Positions 28,579 through 38,184 of a stretch of DNA of 64,000 nucleotides are shown here, piece after piece (the stretch's first letter is position 1; every line of letters starts with the position of its first letter). The stretch is from contig NZ_BNCH01000003.1 in NCBI RefSeq assembly GCF_014656375.1, positions 248,001-312,000 on the forward strand, written 5' to 3'. A program made the translations under genes and the position numbers. Below the pieces are notes generated by a model that searched no databases, was not told where the DNA came from, and was given only the letters and a program-made list of their open reading frames with translations. The DNA is from Aliiroseovarius zhejiangensis. GTDB lineage: Bacteria > Pseudomonadota > Alphaproteobacteria > Rhodobacterales > Rhodobacteraceae.

Positions 28579-30180
28579 ATGTGGGATTACCTCAAATTGG
28601 CGATCTACGGCCTCATCGCAGTGCTGGCCGCAATCGCTGCAAGTTATGCCCGCGACATCGCCTATCAGGTTCATGCAATCCTGGTGGTGTTGATCGCGGC
28701 AGGCCTGTTTGTCTTTTCACTCCGCACCGTGGGTGAAAAGAAGGCGGTCGCAACCGGCTATATGGATGGCCCCGTGCGCGTAGGGGTCGCCCTGACGGCC
28801 TTCTGGGGCGCGGTTGGCTTCCTTGTTGGGACGTTCATCGCGTTTCAGCTGGCCTTTCCAAACCTCAATTTCGCCTGGGCCGACGGGTATCTGAACTTCG
28901 GACGCCTGCGTCCGCTGCACACCTCGGCGGTGATCTTCGCATTCGGCGGCACCGCCCTGATCACGTCCTCGTTTTATGTCGTACAACGCACATCCGGCGC
29001 GCGCCTTTGGGGCGGTAATCTGGCGTGGTTCGTGTTCTGGGGATACCAGATCGTGATCCTGCTGGCCGCCACCGGCTATCTGCTGGGCGCCACCCAATCG
29101 AAAGAATATGCTGAACCCGAATGGTACACCGACCTGTGGCTGACCGTGGTCTGGGTTGCCTATCTTCTGGCGTTCATGGGCACGCTGATGAAGCGGAAAG
29201 AGCCGCATATCTATGTGGCCAACTGGTTCTATCTGTCGTTCATCATCACCATTGCCATGCTGCATGTGGTGAACAACCTGGCCATGCCGGTGTCGATCTT
29301 CGGATCTAAATCGGTTCAGCTTTTTGCTGGTGTTCAGGATGCGATGACGCAGTGGTGGTACGGTCACAACGCCGTGGGCTTCTTCCTGACCGCAGGCTTC
29401 CTTGGCATGATGTACTACTTCGTGCCGAAACAGGCCGAACGCCCCGTCTTCAGCTATAAACTGTCGATCATTCACTTCTGGGCCCTGATCTTCCTGTATA
29501 TCTGGGCCGGTCCGCACCACCTGCACTATACCGCGCTGCCGGACTGGGCTTCGACCCTTGGCATGGTGTTCTCGGTCATCCTGTGGATGCCGTCGTGGGG
29601 TGGCATGATCAACGGCCTGATGACCCTGTCGGGCGCCTGGGACAAGCTGCGCACCGACCCGGTCATCCGGATGATGGTTGTGTCGATCGGTTTCTATGGC
29701 ATGTCGACCTTTGAAGGTCCGATGATGTCGATCCGCGCCGTGAACTCGCTGTCGCACTATACGGACTGGACGATTGGTCACGTGCACTCGGGTGCGCTGG
29801 GCTGGAACGGGATGATCACCTTCGGGATGCTCTATTTCCTTGTCCCCAAACTGTGGAACCGTGCAGGCCTTTACAGCCTGAAACTGGTCAGCTGGCACTT
29901 CTGGCTCGCCACCATCGGCATCGTGCTCTACGCCGCGTCGATGTGGGTGACCGGTATCATGGAAGGCCTGATGTGGCGTGAAGTTGACGCGCAAGGCTTC
30001 CTGGTGAACTCGTTCGCCGACACCGTGGCCGCCAAGTTCCCGATGTATGTGGTGCGCGGTATGGGTGGGGTTCTGTTCCTCACGGGTGCCCTGATCATGT
30101 GCTACAACCTTTGGATGACCGTGACGCGTTCGCCGGTGGCCGAGACCGCCGATGACGCCCAAACGGCTCCGGCAGAATAA
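28579..30180 (+). CDS. ccoN: cbb3 cytochrome c oxidase subunit I
   Basis: Catalytic subunit of the high-affinity cbb3 oxidase, inner membrane, reducing oxygen to water with haem b, haem b3 and CuB. It has 533 residues with at least twelve membrane helices. Haem/CuB ligand regions are visible: [32 protein letters not shown], the CuB pair in AGPHHLHYT, and [19 protein letters not shown]. First gene of ccoNOQP, 14 bases before ccoO, with FNR boxes upstream. Confidence 0.97.
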   Translation: MWDYLKLAIYGLIAVLAAIAASYARDIAYQVHAILVVLIAAGLFVFSLRTVGEKKAVATGYMDGPVRVGVALTAFWGAVGFLVGTFIAFQLAFPNLNFAWADGYLNFGRLRPLHTSAVIFAFGGTALITSSFYVVQRTSGARLWGGNLAWFVFWGYQIVILLAATGYLLGATQSKEYAEPEWYTDLWLTVVWVAYLLAFMGTLMKRKEPHIYVANWFYLSFIITIAMLHVVNNLAMPVSIFGSKSVQLFAGVQDAMTQWWYGHNAVGFFLTAGFLGMMYYFVPKQAERPVFSYKLSIIHFWALIFLYIWAGPHHLHYTALPDWASTLGMVFSVILWMPSWGGMINGLMTLSGAWDKLRTDPVIRMMVVSIGFYGMSTFEGPMMSIRAVNSLSHYTDWTIGHVHSGALGWNGMITFGMLYFLVPKLWNRAGLYSLKLVSWHFWLATIGIVLYAASMWVTGIMEGLMWREVDAQGFLVNSFADTVAAKFPMYVVRGMGGVLFLTGALIMCYNLWMTVTRSPVAETADDAQTAPAE

Positions 30181-30194
30181 GGAGGGAAGGACCA

Positions 30195-30920
30195 ATGGGA
30201 ATTCTCGACAAACACGTTGTTCTTGAAAAGAACGCAACGCTTCTTCTGGTCGGTAGCCTTCTGGTTGTCACCGTGGGTGGCATCGTGGAGATCGCACCGC
30301 TCTTCTACCTCGAAAACACCATCGAGGATGTGGACGGCATGCGCCCCTACTCGCCGCTCGAGCTTGAGGGTCGGAACATCTATGTGCGCGAAGGCTGCTA
30401 TGTCTGCCACAGCCAGATGATCCGCCCGATGCGCGATGAGGTTGAGCGTTACGGCCACTATTCACTGGCGGCGGAAAGTCAGTATGACCACCCGTTCCAG
30501 TGGGGATCGAAGCGGACCGGGCCGGACCTGGCCCGCGTCGGTGGCCGGTATTCTGACGAATGGCATGTGGATCACCTGAAAGATCCGCAATCGGTCGTGC
30601 CGGAATCGGTGATGCCGAAATATGCCTTCCTGGCGGATCGCCTGATCGAGCCGACCTATATCCAGGACCTGATGAAGGCCAATCAGATCGTGGGTGTGCC
30701 TTACACCGACGAGCAGATGGAAAACGCCGAAGCCGACTGGTTGGCTCAGGCGGATCCTGACAGCGACTATGATGGGCTTCTGGCACGCTATCCGAAGGCG
30801 CAGGTGCGCAACTTCGACGGTGCGCCCGGTGTTTCGGAAATGGACGCCTTGATCGCCTATATGCAGATGTTGGGCACGTTGGTCGATTTCTCGACCTTCA
30901 CACCTGACGCAAGCCGGTAA
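30195..30920 (+). CDS. ccoO: cbb3 oxidase subunit II (mono-haem cytochrome c)
   Basis: A 241-residue membrane-anchored c-type cytochrome that passes electrons from CcoP to CcoN. One N-terminal membrane helix ([19 protein letters not shown]) precedes the haem site CYVCH in [13 protein letters not shown], and a distal methionine is expected in the [11 protein letters not shown] region. A strong SD (GGAGGGAAGG) precedes the ATG. Length and order are standard for the operon. Confidence 0.97.
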   Translation: MGILDKHVVLEKNATLLLVGSLLVVTVGGIVEIAPLFYLENTIEDVDGMRPYSPLELEGRNIYVREGCYVCHSQMIRPMRDEVERYGHYSLAAESQYDHPFQWGSKRTGPDLARVGGRYSDEWHVDHLKDPQSVVPESVMPKYAFLADRLIEPTYIQDLMKANQIVGVPYTDEQMENAEADWLAQADPDSDYDGLLARYPKAQVRNFDGAPGVSEMDALIAYMQMLGTLVDFSTFTPDASR

Positions 30921-30929
30921 GGAGCTGGG

Positions 30930-31145
30930 ATGATGGACACCTATTCTCTGCTCCGCGAAATCGCTGACAGTTGGGTGCTTCTGGCGATGTTCGTCTTTTT
31001 CCTTGGCGTTGTTGCCTGGGCGTTTCGCCCGGGCAGCCGCAAGGTCCACGACGACACCGCCAACATCCCCTTCCGCCACGAAGACAAACCTGCCGGTGAC
31101 CGGGACGAACCCGGGCGCTCAGCTCAAAGGGAGTTGCGGCAATGA
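30930..31145 (+). CDS. ccoQ: cbb3 oxidase subunit CcoQ (FixQ)
   Basis: A 71-residue protein with one membrane helix ([18 protein letters not shown]) followed by a charged cytoplasmic tail, as in CcoQ/FixQ, which stabilises the cbb3 complex. It lies 9 bases after ccoO and overlaps ccoP by 4 bases (ATGA). It could start at the second Met codon (30933). Confidence 0.93.
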   Translation: MMDTYSLLREIADSWVLLAMFVFFLGVVAWAFRPGSRKVHDDTANIPFRHEDKPAGDRDEPGRSAQRELRQ

Positions 31146-32014
31146 GTAAAAAACCTGTTGAAAAGAAAGAGCCCGAAACGACCGGCCATGAATGGGACGG
31201 TATCAAAGAGTTCAACAACCCGCTGCCACGCTGGTGGGTCTGGGTCTTCTACCTGACCATCATCTGGGGCGTCTGGTACACCATCGCCTATCCGGCCTGG
31301 CCGATGATCAAGGGGGCGACCGCTGGTTATCTGGGCTATTCCACCCGTGCCGAAGTGGCCGCCGAAATCGATCGCTTCAGCGCGATGAACAGCGAGCTGG
31401 AAGCCCAGCTTGCCTCGGCCGATCTGACGGCTCTGGAACCGGGCAGCGACCTGCACAACTATGCAATCCAGTCGGGCCGCGCGACCTTTGCAACCTTCTG
31501 TTCGCAATGTCACGGGTCTGGGGCGGCGGGCAACGTCGGCTATCCCAACCTTCTGGACAATGACTGGCTGTGGGGCGGCACCATCGAGGATATTCAATAC
31601 ACGCTGCGGCACGGCATCCGGTCCGAGGATGACGACGACACCCGGTATTCCGAGATGCCCGCCTTTGGCGACGATTATCTGAGCGACGAAGAGATTGCAC
31701 AGGTCGTCCATTATGTTATGTCGCTGTCCCCTGTCACCCAGGCGGATGCCGACATGGCGCTGGCGGCTGACGGGGAAACCGTGTTCGCTGACAACTGCAC
31801 CTCGTGCCATATGGAAGACGGCACCGGTGATCGCAGCCAGGGCGCGCCCAACCTGACCGATGCCATCTGGCTTTACGGCGACAGCGAAGAGGCCATCACC
31901 CAAATCGTGGCCACCGGCCCGTTCGGCGTGATGCCGGCCTGGAGCGGCAAACTGACCGACAGCCAGATTAACGCCGTGTCAGCCTATGTTCACCAGTTGG
32001 GCGGCGGCGAATAA
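31142..32014 (+). CDS. ccoP: cbb3 oxidase subunit III (di-haem cytochrome c)
   Basis: A 290-residue electron-entry subunit. One membrane helix near residues 32-55 ([19 protein letters not shown]), then two cytochrome c domains with CSQCH ([13 protein letters not shown]) and CTSCH ([13 protein letters not shown]), each followed by a Met-containing distal ligand loop ([19 protein letters not shown]). Last gene of ccoNOQP. The intergenic region after it holds several stem-loops and the ccoG promoter. Confidence 0.97.
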   Translation: MSKKPVEKKEPETTGHEWDGIKEFNNPLPRWWVWVFYLTIIWGVWYTIAYPAWPMIKGATAGYLGYSTRAEVAAEIDRFSAMNSELEAQLASADLTALEPGSDLHNYAIQSGRATFATFCSQCHGSGAAGNVGYPNLLDNDWLWGGTIEDIQYTLRHGIRSEDDDDTRYSEMPAFGDDYLSDEEIAQVVHYVMSLSPVTQADADMALAADGETVFADNCTSCHMEDGTGDRSQGAPNLTDAIWLYGDSEEAITQIVATGPFGVMPAWSGKLTDSQINAVSAYVHQLGGGE

Positions 32015-32039
32015 GCCATCGGCCAACCAACCACGAGTT

Positions 32040-32110
32040 CCGGGGCCTCACTCCCCGGTCAACGGCACCGACCCCTGATCCTGTTCGCGCGTTTCTCCGG
32101 GGTCGGTGCC
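32040..32110 (+). other. Stem-loops downstream of ccoP
   Basis: A short CCGGGG / CCCCGG hairpin (32040-32058) is followed by a perfect 12-bp inverted repeat GGCACCGACCCC (32064-32075) / GGGGTCGGTGCC (32099-32110) with a 23-base loop. There is no T run after it. It may protect the 3' end of the ccoNOQP mRNA. Part of the 376-base gene-free stretch 32015-32390, whose remaining recognisable contents are a terminator and two FNR boxes. Confidence 0.55.
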
Positions 32111-32120
32111 ACCTAACTCA

Positions 32121-32154
32121 AAAGCCCGGTTGCCAGACAGCGACCGGGCTTTGT
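32121..32154 (+). terminator. Terminator of ccoNOQP
   Basis: A 10-bp stem AAAGCCCGGT / ACCGGGCTTT with a 12-base loop. The T run is just the TTT of the stem followed by GT, so efficiency is uncertain. Confidence 0.7.
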
Positions 32155-32259
32155 CACAGACGCGGTGCTGTTTCCTGTTTCGCGAATGACTTGACAGGTG
32201 ATCAGGGGTGCGGCCATTTGCCCGACTGCGACGGGATGGCGCTGTGACAATATGGAAAC

Positions 32260-32273
32260 TTGATAATAATCAA
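32260..32273 (+). promoter_or_regulatory. FNR/FnrL box 1 upstream of ccoG
   Basis: A perfect TTGAT-AATA-ATCAA, 54 bases centre-to-centre upstream of a second box. Confidence 0.83.
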
Positions 32274-32313
32274 GGACTAATCACATATCCCGTGAATGGC
32301 GCGGCCAAAATCT

Positions 32314-32327
32314 TTGATCCACATCAA
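32314..32327 (+). promoter_or_regulatory. FNR/FnrL box 2 upstream of ccoG
   Basis: A perfect TTGAT-CCAC-ATCAA. A -10-like TAATTC begins at 32350, which would place the box at about -41.5, the class II activation position. ccoG starts at 32391. Confidence 0.85.
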
Positions 32328-32390
32328 GGCTGCACTGTAGAATAATTCTTAATTCCCGGTTCAACCGAAAAGCAGGATTGGAATCTGTCC

Positions 32391-33803
32391 ATGTCTGACG
32401 CCCCCGAACAGCTGTACGCCCCGCGCGAACCCGTTTTCCCCAAACGGGTGAAAGGCACGTTTCGCAGCCTGAAATGGTGGATCATGGGGATCACGCTGGG
32501 CATCTATTATCTTGCCCCGTGGATCCGCTGGGACCGCGGCCCCAACCTGCCCAACCAGGCCATCCTGGTCGACATGGCCAACCGCCGGTTCTACTTCTTC
32601 TGGATCGAAATCTGGCCGCATGAATTCTATTTCATTGCGGGGCTTCTGATCATGGCGGGGCTCGGGTTGTTCCTGTTCACTTCGGCGGCGGGACGTGTCT
32701 GGTGCGGATATGCCTGTCCGCAGACCGTCTGGACCGACCTGTTCATCCTGGTCGAACGCTGGGTTGAAGGTGACCGGAACGCACGTCTGCGCCTGCACCG
32801 TCAAAGCTGGAACGCAGAGAAGATCCGCAAGCGCCTGATCAAGTTTGCGCTCTGGATCATCATCGCGGTCGCCACGGGCGGCGCCTGGGTGTTCTATTTC
32901 GCCGATGCGCCGACGCTTCTGGTCGACCTGGTCACGGGGAACGCGCATCCGCTGGCCTATTCGACGGTCCTGGTGCTGACCCTGACAACGTTCATTTTCG
33001 GGGGCATCGCACGCGAACAGATCTGTATCTATGCCTGCCCATGGCCGCGCATTCAGGCGGCGATGATGGACGAGGACACGATCACCATCGCCTATCGCGA
33101 CTGGCGGGGCGAACCGCGTGGCAAGGGCAAGGTGCGGGACGATCTGGGCGACTGTATCGACTGCAACGCCTGCGTGAACGTCTGCCCGATGGGCATCGAC
33201 ATCCGCGACGGGCAACAGATGGAGTGCATCACCTGTGGCCTCTGCATCGACGCCTGCGACGAGATGATGGACAAGGTTGGCAAACCGCGCGGCCTGATCG
33301 ATTATCTGGCGCTGAAAGACGAGGCCTATGAACGCGCCGGGAACGAGAAAATTCCTGTCATCAAGCACCTTCTGCGCCCGCGTACGATCCTTTACACCAC
33401 GCTTTGGGCTCTGGTCGGGGTCGCGCTGACCGTCGCCCTGTTCATCCGGCCGGACGTGGATGTGACCGTGCATCCGGTGCGCAACCCGACCTATGTCACA
33501 CTGTCGGACGGCTCCATCCGCAATACGTATGACGTGGGCGTACGCAACCGGCACGGCGAAGAATGGCCATACTACTTCTCGCTGTCCGAGGGCAGTGATA
33601 TGGTAATCGAACTGGAAGGCAGCGAGGAACTTGTGCTGGTGGCGCCGCCCGATACGGAAGCCAAGCAGCGGGTCTATGTCATCGCGCCTCCGGGGTCCGA
33701 AGCCGCCCGCGACGCGCGGACCGAATTGCGCCTTTGGATCATTGACGGCATCACGGGCGACCGGGTGCATGTGGACACCGTGTTCAACGGCAGGGGGCGC
33801 TAG
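32391..33803 (+). CDS. ccoG: cbb3 oxidase assembly ferredoxin CcoG (RdxB/FixG)
   Basis: A 470-residue membrane protein with five membrane helices and cytoplasmic cluster-binding motifs. RVWCGYACPQTVW and QICIYACPWPR are the paired CxxxCP motifs of this family. Two 4Fe-4S ferredoxin motifs follow as CIDCNACVNVCPMGIDI and CITCGLCIDACDEMM. A periplasmic Ig-like domain (IG_CcoG) occupies the C-terminus. CcoG is a cupric reductase needed for copper delivery to CcoN. First gene of ccoGHIS, with two FNR boxes upstream. Confidence 0.96.
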   Translation: MSDAPEQLYAPREPVFPKRVKGTFRSLKWWIMGITLGIYYLAPWIRWDRGPNLPNQAILVDMANRRFYFFWIEIWPHEFYFIAGLLIMAGLGLFLFTSAAGRVWCGYACPQTVWTDLFILVERWVEGDRNARLRLHRQSWNAEKIRKRLIKFALWIIIAVATGGAWVFYFADAPTLLVDLVTGNAHPLAYSTVLVLTLTTFIFGGIAREQICIYACPWPRIQAAMMDEDTITIAYRDWRGEPRGKGKVRDDLGDCIDCNACVNVCPMGIDIRDGQQMECITCGLCIDACDEMMDKVGKPRGLIDYLALKDEAYERAGNEKIPVIKHLLRPRTILYTTLWALVGVALTVALFIRPDVDVTVHPVRNPTYVTLSDGSIRNTYDVGVRNRHGEEWPYYFSLSEGSDMVIELEGSEELVLVAPPDTEAKQRVYVIAPPGSEAARDARTELRLWIIDGITGDRVHVDTVFNGRGR

Positions 33804-33805
33804 GA

Positions 33806-34291
33806 ATGGCCAATCCGAGTGAGAAAAAAGAGTTCGAGCTGACCGGCAAGCATGTTCTGGCCATCGTCGTGTCGGCCTTCACGGTGATCATCGGCGTGAA
33901 CATCTTCATGGCTTATTCCGCCATCGGCACGTTTCCGGGGTTGGAAACCAGGAACTCCTATGTCGCCAGCCAGCAATTCGACGCGCAGAAAGCCGCGCAA
34001 GAGGCGCTGGGCTGGGACGTCAGAGTCGATGTGGATGGCGAAACGCTGGTGCTTGATATCAGCGACAAGGCTGGTGATCCCGTTACCGTCAAATCCATCT
34101 ATGGCCTTCTTGGGCGCGCAACCCATGTGAAAGAGGATCAGGAGCCTGCGTTCAGCCAGGGGTCCAACGGTGTCTATCTGGCGCAGGTCGGACCGCTGGG
34201 CGAAGGCAACTGGAACCTGCGCCTGAATGTGATTGCCGAAGATGGCACCAGTTTTCAGCGTCGCATTCCCATCTTCATCTCGGGCAAATAG
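33806..34291 (+). CDS. ccoH: cbb3 oxidase assembly protein CcoH (FixH)
   Basis: A 161-residue FixH-family protein. The N-terminus is FELTGKHVLAIVVSAFTVIIGVNIFMAYSA (one membrane helix), then a periplasmic FixH domain with GLGWDV-like EALGWDVRVDV. Required for stable cbb3 assembly. It starts 2 bases after the ccoG stop, so it is coupled. Confidence 0.93.
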   Translation: MANPSEKKEFELTGKHVLAIVVSAFTVIIGVNIFMAYSAIGTFPGLETRNSYVASQQFDAQKAAQEALGWDVRVDVDGETLVLDISDKAGDPVTVKSIYGLLGRATHVKEDQEPAFSQGSNGVYLAQVGPLGEGNWNLRLNVIAEDGTSFQRRIPIFISGK

Positions 34292-34324
34292 CGCCACATC
34301 GAACGCAGACAAGGAACCGCAGTC

Positions 34325-36520
34325 ATGGCCACCCCGATCTCTGCCTGTCCCGCCTGTGACGCGGCCCCGCTTGCCGAAGCGCAAGCCGGCAAGGGCTATC
34401 ACGGCAACGGGATGGAGGCGCAGCGCATCATGCTGTCCTTGCCTCAGATCTACTGCGCCGCCTGTATCGCCGGGGTCGAGCGCGGTCTTGCCGCGCAGCC
34501 CGGTGTGCGGGACGCCCGTGTGAACCTGACGCTGAAACGCGCAACCGTTGATGTCGATCCGGGGGTCGAGGCGCAGTCGCTGGCGGACTACCTGACCGGA
34601 ATCGGTTTCGAGGCCTATGAGTTGGATCCGGGGCAGCTCACCTCGACCGCGACGGACAAGCAGGGCAAGGACCTGCTGATGCGTCTGGGTGTGGCGGGCT
34701 TTGCCATGATGAACGTGATGCTGCTGAGCGTGGCGGTCTGGTCGGGCGCCACCGACGCCACCCGTGACCTGTTCCATTGGATCAGCGCGGCGATTGCCAT
34801 TCCGACCATCGGGTTTTCCAGTCAGGTGTTCTTCCGCTCGGCCTGGTCGGCACTACGGGTGGGGCGTCTGAACATGGACGTGCCGATCTCGTTGGCGATT
34901 ATTCTGGCCTTGGGCATGTCGATTTACGAGACGATGCATTCGGGCGAACATGCCTATTTCGATGCGGCCTTGTCGCTGACGTTCTTCCTGCTGGCCGGGC
35001 GGTATCTGGATTATCGCACCCGCGCCGTGGCACGTTCAGCGGCCGAGGAACTGGCCGCCCTTGAAGTCCCCCGCGCGGCCCGCGTGGTCGACGGACAAGC
35101 GGATGAGCAGGTCGCTGTGTCCGACCTGTCGCCAGGCGATGTCGTGCGCGTTGTGCCGGGGGCTCGTGTGCCTGTGGACGGGATCGTCCTGACCGGCGAA
35201 AGCGAATTGGACCGCTCGCTTCTGACCGGGGAAAGCCTTCCGGTCGCCGCCGCGCCTGAAACCATCGTGTCGGCAGGCGAGGTGAACCTGACCGGCCCTC
35301 TGACCGTGCGGGTAACGGCGGCGGGTCGTGACAGTTCTCTGCACCGGATGGCGGATCTTGTTGCGATCGCGGAAACCGCGCGCAACCGATATACCTCGCT
35401 CGCCGACAAGGCGGCGGCGGTCTATGCGCCGGTGGTGCATCTGCTGGCACTGGCCGCGTTTCTGTTCTGGCTATGGTATTCCGGCGATTGGCGCATGGCG
35501 ATGAACATCGCGGTCGCGACCCTGATCATCACCTGCCCCTGTGCGCTAGGCTTGGCTGTGCCCGCTGTGACCACGGCGGCGTCAGGGCGGTTGTTCAAGC
35601 AAGGCATGTTGTTGAAATCCGCCACCGCGATGGAGCGGCTGGCCGAGGTTGATCACGTCGTGTTCGACAAAACCGGCACGCTGACCGAGGGCAAGCCTGC
35701 CCTGGGTGATCTGTCACGCCACAAACCCCGCGATCTGGAAATCGCATTGGCGCTGGCGGAAGGCTCCAGCCACCCGTTGGCCCAATCGCTTGTGCAGGCG
35801 GTGCGCGCCGCAGGGGTTCAGCCTGCCGATGTGACACAGGTGCATGAGGTGCCGGGCAAAGGGATCGAGGGCAAATGGCAGGGCAAGATCGTGCGTCTGG
35901 GCCGTGCCGAATGGCTGGGCGCCAACGCCGTTGGTCAGACCGCGACCTATCTGGCAGTGTCCGGCGCGAAACCCGTGGCCTTCACCTTTACCGACGCGCT
36001 GCGCCCCGGAGTAGAGGCCGCGATCACCGCGTTGAAATCAAAAGGGATGGGCATCACCTTGATTTCGGGCGATGTGCCCGCTGCCGTGGCCGACATCGCC
36101 GGACGTGTGGGGATCGAGGATTGGAAAGCCGATACCCTGCCCGAGGACAAGGCCGAGTATGTCGCGCGACTTGGCAAGGCGGGCAAGAAGGTTCTGATGG
36201 TCGGCGACGGGTTGAACGACACCGCGGCGCTGGCGGCGGCGCATGTCTCGATCTCGCCTGCATCCGCGCTTGAAGCGGCGCGCGTCGTGTCCGACATCGT
36301 GCTTCTGGGCAAGTCGATGGAGCCGTTGGCAGACGCGATTGATCTGTCCAAATCCGCCACCCGAAGGATCAAGGAAAACTTCGCCATCGCAGCGGGTTAT
36401 AACGCCATTGCCATTCCGATTGCGCTGATCGGGCTGGCGACGCCGCTGGCAGCCGCGCTTGCCATGTCGACCTCGTCCGTGACAGTGTCGCTGAATGCGC
36501 TGCGACTGAGAAAGGGCTAA
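34325..36520 (+). CDS. ccoI: Copper-translocating P-type ATPase CcoI (FixI)
   Basis: A 731-residue P1B-type ATPase for copper delivery during cbb3 assembly. N-terminal extra Cys pair (CPAC, residues 8-11), then a heavy-metal domain with CAAC (44-47). Eight membrane helices are expected. TGE loop in LLTGESLPV, ion-path motif CPC in IITCPCALGLAV, phosphorylation site DKTGTLTEG, and hinge MVGDGLNDTAAL. The sequence is complete. The next gene ccoS starts 3 bases after its stop. Confidence 0.96.
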   Translation: MATPISACPACDAAPLAEAQAGKGYHGNGMEAQRIMLSLPQIYCAACIAGVERGLAAQPGVRDARVNLTLKRATVDVDPGVEAQSLADYLTGIGFEAYELDPGQLTSTATDKQGKDLLMRLGVAGFAMMNVMLLSVAVWSGATDATRDLFHWISAAIAIPTIGFSSQVFFRSAWSALRVGRLNMDVPISLAIILALGMSIYETMHSGEHAYFDAALSLTFFLLAGRYLDYRTRAVARSAAEELAALEVPRAARVVDGQADEQVAVSDLSPGDVVRVVPGARVPVDGIVLTGESELDRSLLTGESLPVAAAPETIVSAGEVNLTGPLTVRVTAAGRDSSLHRMADLVAIAETARNRYTSLADKAAAVYAPVVHLLALAAFLFWLWYSGDWRMAMNIAVATLIITCPCALGLAVPAVTTAASGRLFKQGMLLKSATAMERLAEVDHVVFDKTGTLTEGKPALGDLSRHKPRDLEIALALAEGSSHPLAQSLVQAVRAAGVQPADVTQVHEVPGKGIEGKWQGKIVRLGRAEWLGANAVGQTATYLAVSGAKPVAFTFTDALRPGVEAAITALKSKGMGITLISGDVPAAVADIAGRVGIEDWKADTLPEDKAEYVARLGKAGKKVLMVGDGLNDTAALAAAHVSISPASALEAARVVSDIVLLGKSMEPLADAIDLSKSATRRIKENFAIAAGYNAIAIPIALIGLATPLAAALAMSTSSVTVSLNALRLRKG

Positions 36521-36523
36521 TCC

Positions 36524-36685
36524 ATGAACGTGCTGGTCTATCTGATCCCTGTCTCGCTTTTGCTGGGCGGTCTTGGTCTGGCCGCGTTCTTCTGGACCCT
36601 GAAAAGCGAGCAATATGAAGACCCGGAAGGCGACAGCCACCGCATTCTCAGCGATCGCTGGGACGACGCCCCGCCCAAGGACTGA
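36524..36685 (+). CDS. ccoS: cbb3 oxidase maturation protein CcoS (FixS)
   Basis: A 53-residue single-span membrane protein (MNVLVYLIPVSLLLGGLGLA...) with the typical short charged tail QYEDPEGDSHRIL. CcoS is required for cofactor insertion into CcoN. It lies 3 bases after ccoI and closes the ccoGHIS operon. It stops 6 bases before the end of the convergent response-regulator gene. Confidence 0.93.
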   Translation: MNVLVYLIPVSLLLGGLGLAAFFWTLKSEQYEDPEGDSHRILSDRWDDAPPKD

Positions 36686-36691
36686 CCAAGA

Positions 36692-37312
36692 TCAGACCAA
36701 ACCGCGATTCCGCGCGATCATCGCCGCATGGGTGCGGTTGCGCGCGCCCAGTTTGCGGATCACCGACCGCATATGCATTTTCACAGTCACTTCCTGAATG
36801 CCGAAAGTATGGGCAATTTCCTTGTTCTGCTGCCCGTCACACAAAAGCGCCAGGATCTGTGCTTCGCGGCGCGACAACAGGTTTTCCGCGCCAGCAGGGG
36901 TCAGGCTGCCGTGAGGCAGCACGATCAGGTCGCTCTGGCCTTTCGCCAGGTGAAGGGCGGCTTTCAGGTCCGCGTTCGTCAGAGCCGCCGGAATGCAGGC
37001 CGTCACACCAAGGCGCAGAGCCTGGCGGGCGACGGTCAGCGACGGGGTGTGCATCAACAACACCACCGGCACATCCGAACGGGCTTTTGACAGCCGGGTG
37101 ATCGCCCGCAGTCCACCCAGCCCCGGTGTGCCGAAATCTATGACCAGCATGTGCAGGCCCGGCTGGCTGCGCAGAAGGGTTTCCGCCTCTTGCACGGTTG
37201 CACAGGCGTGCAACCGAACGTCACCGCCCGGCTTCAAAACAGATGTGAACCTGCGCTGGATCGCATGGTCCTCTGTCACCAACAGGATTGTCACAGCGGT
37301 GCTCCGCTTCAC
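36692..37312 (-). CDS. Two-component response regulator, NarL/LuxR type
   Basis: A 206-residue protein with a receiver domain: acidic pocket TED near residues 13-15, phospho-accepting Asp59 in MLVIDFGTPGLGG and the Thr/Ser-Lys region. The Lys motif seems altered, because the expected K in the PAALTNADL region is missing. The C-terminal LuxR HTH is LSRREAQILALLCDGQQNKEIAHTFGIQEVTVKMHMRSVIRKLG. The start is a GTG at 37312. No sensor kinase is adjacent, so it is an orphan. Its position beside the cco genes suggests, but does not show, a role in respiration. Confidence 0.85.
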   Translation of the reverse strand: MKRSTAVTILLVTEDHAIQRRFTSVLKPGGDVRLHACATVQEAETLLRSQPGLHMLVIDFGTPGLGGLRAITRLSKARSDVPVVLLMHTPSLTVARQALRLGVTACIPAALTNADLKAALHLAKGQSDLIVLPHGSLTPAGAENLLSRREAQILALLCDGQQNKEIAHTFGIQEVTVKMHMRSVIRKLGARNRTHAAMIARNRGLV

Positions 37313-37503
37313 GATTTGTGGCCGTTTTGGCCAAGGCCGGTTTCAGGCGCGCAACAATCGCACAGCGAGGGAAGGGCGAATAGGTGTCACTAGGGATAGG
37401 TTTAAGGCCCGAAACCTGTCTGAAAGTGAGGTCTGGACGCCGAAGGTCCATGATGCGCCGTGTTTCCCGGTGCATCAGTTGACCTTGGCAGTGCGCCCAT
37501 CGC

Positions 37504-38160
37504 CTAGGGCAGCACCGTCACCACCGCCGGTCCCAGCGCATCCACGATCAGCGTCACGCCTTCGGCGGTCGGGTGCAGCCCGTCGGACTGCAAATATCGT
37601 AACGCATCATTGGCCGATCCCGCGGCATCCGTGAGACCGGCCAGGAAGCTGGGGTATAGCGGCACATCATGCTGCTGCGCCAGTCGCTCGAACACCCCTT
37701 CGAACGCGGCCTTGTAATCGGGGCCAAAATTGGCGGGACCGGGCATGCCGATCAGCAAGCCGGGCAGGTCACGCGCTGCCAGTTCGGACAGGATCGTATC
37801 AAGATTGGTATATGTCGTTTCCGGGTCGATGCCGCGCAGCATGTCATTGGCGCCAAGGGCAACCAGCACCATGTCGATCTCATCGGTCAGCACCCAGTCC
37901 AGCCGCGCGGCCCCACCTGCCGAGGTGTCCCCGGACACGCCCCCGTTGACCACCTTTGCGTCGATGCCATGATCTGTCAGCCAGCTCTCGAGTTGCGGCA
38001 CGAACCCGTCCTGCTGCGGCAACCCGTATCCGGCGGTCAGACTGTCACCAAGCGCCAGGATGGTGACGGTGTCGGCCCGCGCCGCCCCTGACAGAAACAT
38101 GATTGCAACCAAGCACTTGAGAAACCCGGCCCAAACCCCATATCCACGTGATATCTTCAT
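37504..38160 (-). CDS. tesA: SGNH/GDSL arylesterase, TesA type
   Basis: A 218-residue exported esterase/lysophospholipase. The signal peptide covers about residues 1-29. The four SGNH blocks are visible: ILALGDSLTAGYGLPQ (Ser), VVNGGVSGDTSAGG (Gly), LVALGANDMLRG (Asn) and SDGLHPTAEG (Asp/His). It is divergent from an ABC ATPase gene with 24 bases between start codons, the same tesA-ybbA-ybbP order as in Escherichia coli. Confidence 0.9.
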   Translation of the reverse strand: MKISRGYGVWAGFLKCLVAIMFLSGAARADTVTILALGDSLTAGYGLPQQDGFVPQLESWLTDHGIDAKVVNGGVSGDTSAGGAARLDWVLTDEIDMVLVALGANDMLRGIDPETTYTNLDTILSELAARDLPGLLIGMPGPANFGPDYKAAFEGVFERLAQQHDVPLYPSFLAGLTDAAGSANDALRYLQSDGLHPTAEGVTLIVDALGPAVVTVLP

Positions 38161-38184
38161 GCCTTGCCCCTTACAGGAAATTCC

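Noticed and set aside
28717-30237. A 506-codon minus-strand ORF opposite ccoN
   Set aside because: No family-like sequence, and it lies entirely over a well-supported ccoN.
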